From Elioraea tepida (lineage in GTDB: Bacteria; Pseudomonadota; Alphaproteobacteria; Acetobacterales; Acetobacteraceae): 64,000 bases of DNA. The translations under genes were made by a program, and so were the position numbers. Where the stretch lies: positions 2,929,001-2,993,000 of the forward strand of contig NZ_CP076448.1 in assembly GCF_019203965.1 (NCBI RefSeq), given 5' to 3'. The notes beneath the pieces were generated by a model that worked only from the letters and a program-made list of their open reading frames with translations, was not told where the DNA came from and did no database searches. The first letter of the stretch is position 1. Every line of letters begins with the position of its first letter. Of this stretch, positions 62,113-64,000 are shown one piece after another.

Positions 62113-63080
62113 GCGAGCTCCGCGGCGCGGATACAGCGCGCGAGCCGCCCTGGGGCGGCCGGGGCGAGCGGAACCGGTCGCGCGCAGTCGGGGGTCGCGA
62201 GCGCGCAGCGGTTGCGGAAGCGGCAGCCCGTGTCGACGCGCGCGAGGTCCGGCACCTGGCCAGTGATCGGGTGCAGCGGCCGGTCAGGGTCCTCAAGCCT
62301 CGGCAGGCTCTCGAGCAGGCCGCGCGTATAAGGGTGCCGCGGTGCGGCGATCACCTCGCGCGTCGGCCCGGTCTCAACCACCTGGCCCGCGTACATCACC
62401 ATCACGCGCGCGCAACGCTCCGCCACAAGCGCGAGATCATGGGTGATCAGCGCCATCGCAAGCCCGCCCTCGCGACGCAGATCGTCGAGCAGGTCGAGCA
62501 CCTGCGCGCGCAGCGTCACGTCGAGCGCCGTGGTCGGCTCGTCCGCCACGAGCAGGCGCGGCCTGCCGGCGAGAGCGATCGCGATCATCGCCCGCTGCCG
62601 CATCCCGCCGGAGAACTGGTGCGGATAGTCGTCGAGCCGCTCTGCCGCCGCCGGAATGCCGACCTTCTCGAGCAGCGCCACGGCTTGCGTTCGAGCGGCG
62701 CGCTCGCTCCGCGCAAGCCCGTGCGCGACCAGGGTCTCGCAGAGCTGCTGGCCGATGGTAAAGGCGGGGTTGAGGGCAGAGAGCGCGTCCTGCATCGCAA
62801 GCGCCATCTCCCGCCCGCGCAGGGCCCGCAGCTCGGCATGAGAGAGGCGACGGAGGTCGCGCCCGTCGAACCGGATCTCGCCCTCGACGACTCTCCCGGG
62901 CGGCCGGATCAGGCCGAGGATGGAGAGGAAGGTCACGCTCTTGCCCGACCCGCTCTCGCCGACGACGCCGAGCGCCTCGCCTGCGTCGATCGAGAGATCG
63001 ACCCCGTCGGCGGCCGCGACCGGACCGCGTCGTGTCGGAAACACGGTGCGCAAGCCCCGCACCTCGAGCAGCACGCTCAT
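62109..63080 (-). CDS. Oligopeptide/dipeptide ABC transporter ATPase, DppD/OppD type
   Basis: First ATPase of the importer, 323 residues. Walker A GESGSGKSV, Q-loop ALAMQDALSALNPAFTIG (with Ala-Met-Gln-Asp where OppD proteins usually have a Phe-Gln-Asp core), signature FSGGMRQRAMIAIAL, Walker B LLVADEPTTALDVTLR, THDLALV, and the C-terminal GCRFRNRCALATPDC extension. ATG 63080 overlaps the permease stop. Confidence 0.93.
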   Translation of the reverse strand: MSVLLEVRGLRTVFPTRRGPVAAADGVDLSIDAGEALGVVGESGSGKSVTFLSILGLIRPPGRVVEGEIRFDGRDLRRLSHAELRALRGREMALAMQDALSALNPAFTIGQQLCETLVAHGLARSERAARTQAVALLEKVGIPAAAERLDDYPHQFSGGMRQRAMIAIALAGRPRLLVADEPTTALDVTLRAQVLDLLDDLRREGGLAMALITHDLALVAERCARVMVMYAGQVVETGPTREVIAAPRHPYTRGLLESLPRLEDPDRPLHPITGQVPDLARVDTGCRFRNRCALATPDCARPVPLAPAAPGRLARCIRAAELA

Positions 63081-63967
63081 GCCTGGTGCAGCCTCGGGTC
63101 GAAGGCGTCGCGCAGGCCCTGGCTTGCGAGGTTGATGGCAAGAACGAGGGTAAGGATCGCAAGCCCGGGCAGCGTCGAGACCCACCACGCATCGACCAGG
63201 AAATCGCGCCCATCCGCGACCATGTTGCCCCAGGACGGCGTGGGCGGCTGGACGCCAAGGCCAAGGAACGAGAGCGACGCCTCGAGGATGATCACGTAGG
63301 CCATCCGGAAGGTCGCGACGACGAGCACGGGCGAGAGCACGTTCGGAAGGATCTCGCGCAGCATGATGTGGGCGGAGCCGCAGCCGAGCGCCCGCGCCGC
63401 CTCCACATAGTCCTGCTCACGCGCGGCGAGCGTCTCGCCGCGCACAACGCGGCAGGCGAACACCCATTCCTTGTAGACGAGCACGAGGACGATGTTGTGG
63501 AAGCCGGGGCCCATCATCGCCATCAGCCCGATCGCGAAGATCAGGTAGGGAAAGCCGAGCAGCGTATCGACGAGCCGCGAGATCACGACATCGGCCCAGC
63601 CGCGCAGATAGCCGGCGGCGAGGCCGAGCAGTGTTCCCAGCACTGCGGCGATGCCGATCACCAGGGCCGCCACCGTGAGCGAGACGCGGGCGCCGTAGAG
63701 GAGCCGAGACAGGATGTCCCGGCCGAGACTGTCGCAGCCGAGCGGAAAGGCCCACTCCCCCCCCTCCTGCCAGACGGGTGGCTGCAGCCGGCGGAACAGG
63801 TCGGCGTCAGCGGGATCGTGCGGAGCGATCAGAGGCGCAAGCAGAGCCACAAGAACGAACAGCACGATCACGACCGCCGCAGCGAGCGCCGTGCCGTTGC
63901 GCGCGAAGCGCTCGAGCCCGAGCGCGAGCGGCGAGAGGGGCCGCTCCTCCGCCACCGCCACCGTCAC
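63077..63967 (-). CDS. Peptide-type ABC transporter permease, DppC type
   Basis: Inner-membrane permease of 296 residues with six predicted helices. N-terminal helix TALAAAVVIVLFVLVALLAPLIAPHDP, then GCDSLGRDILSRLLYGARVSL, and the ATPase-coupling EAA loop EAARALGCGSAHIMLREILPNV. Start GTG 63967 overlaps the stop of the upstream DppB-type gene. Confidence 0.93.
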   Translation of the reverse strand: MTVAVAEERPLSPLALGLERFARNGTALAAAVVIVLFVLVALLAPLIAPHDPADADLFRRLQPPVWQEGGEWAFPLGCDSLGRDILSRLLYGARVSLTVAALVIGIAAVLGTLLGLAAGYLRGWADVVISRLVDTLLGFPYLIFAIGLMAMMGPGFHNIVLVLVYKEWVFACRVVRGETLAAREQDYVEAARALGCGSAHIMLREILPNVLSPVLVVATFRMAYVIILEASLSFLGLGVQPPTPSWGNMVADGRDFLVDAWWVSTLPGLAILTLVLAINLASQGLRDAFDPRLHQA

Positions 63968-64000
63968 AGCCGAACCTTCGGGTTGAGCGCCGTATAGGCG
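63964..64000 (-). CDS. C-terminus of a DppB-type ABC permease (cut by the window edge)
   Basis: Only the last 11 residues and stop are visible, ending AYTALNPKVRL. The xALNP(K/R)VRL ending is typical of DppB/OppB permeases, and position upstream of a DppC-type gene with a 4-base overlap agrees. The substrate-binding protein is presumably further upstream, outside the window. Confidence 0.6.
   Translation of the reverse strand, partial: AYTALNPKVRL

Noticed and set aside
1-64000. CRISPR array or long tandem repeat
   Set aside because: No regularly spaced direct repeats noticed anywhere in the window.

Overview
The window is about 70% G+C by eye, coding-dense, and reads as chromosome of an alphaproteobacterium, most likely Rhodospirillales/Acetobacteraceae (inference). 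Supporting signs are an Hsp20 gene followed by a DUF1150 gene, a DUF2336 protein, the kdsD-lptC-lptA-lptB-rpoN-hpf order, gltD-gltB with an alphaproteobacterial-type GltB, and many ATGA/GTGA stop-start overlaps. No species is named.

Layout. 1-3.6 kb, minus strand: the start of transketolase, then an operon of an exported alpha/beta hydrolase, a small monooxygenase-type gene broken by an in-frame amber codon, and an M20 carbamoylase/amidohydrolase. 3.7-8.7 kb, plus: a FolM-like reductase, folB, uvrC, pgsA, a lipoprotein and moaD. 8.9-10.6 kb: a PEP-CTERM protein and a frameshifted outer-membrane barrel-like gene. 10.7-15.1 kb: rpmH-rnpA-yidD-yidC-engB and argB. 15.1-17.8 kb, minus: a PAS/GGDEF protein coupled to a DUF2336 protein. 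17.9-20.5 kb: dapD-dapE-membrane protein. 20.6-22.9 kb, minus: def-fmt-truA. 23.0-23.8 kb: hsp20 and DUF1150. 24.1-30.7 kb, minus: rnd and kdsD-lptCAB-rpoN-hpf. 31.2-31.9 kb: a second PEP-CTERM gene with a one-base frameshift. 32.3 kb: tRNA-Leu(CAG). 32.5-45.4 kb: an NDUFA9-like reductase, gltD-gltB, GST, a TPR protein, an NAD(P) epimerase-like protein, a hydrolase and two glycosyltransferases. 45.5-48.0 kb: thrS-infC.

Accessory region, 48.3-57.2 kb. After a REP-like palindromic element there is a complete type I Zorya anti-phage system: zorA (TolQ/MotA-like proton channel with a long helical tail), zorB (MotB/OmpA-like, with an unusually long coiled-coil stalk), zorC (EH-signature protein) and zorD (SNF2-family helicase). 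The four overlap by 4 bp each, so they form one translationally coupled operon. A divergent, unrecognised coiled-coil gene with a RelE-like C-terminus starts beside zorA and may be an unrecorded accessory or regulator. This is the most interesting part of the window.

57.3-64 kb, minus: a peptide-uptake operon (the last residues of a DppB-type permease, then DppC-, DppD- and DppF-type proteins) is coupled to a C45 acyltransferase/peptidase. A sigma-54 activator without a receiver domain and an AtuA-like/DUF4387 pair follow. The rpoN gene for this activator's sigma factor is also in the window.

Damaged genes: three loci are broken (amber codon at 2132-2134; multiple frameshifts at 9786-10600; one frameshift at 31724-31729). 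The frame changes fall at or beside G/C homopolymers, so each could be real decay, phase variation or consensus error.
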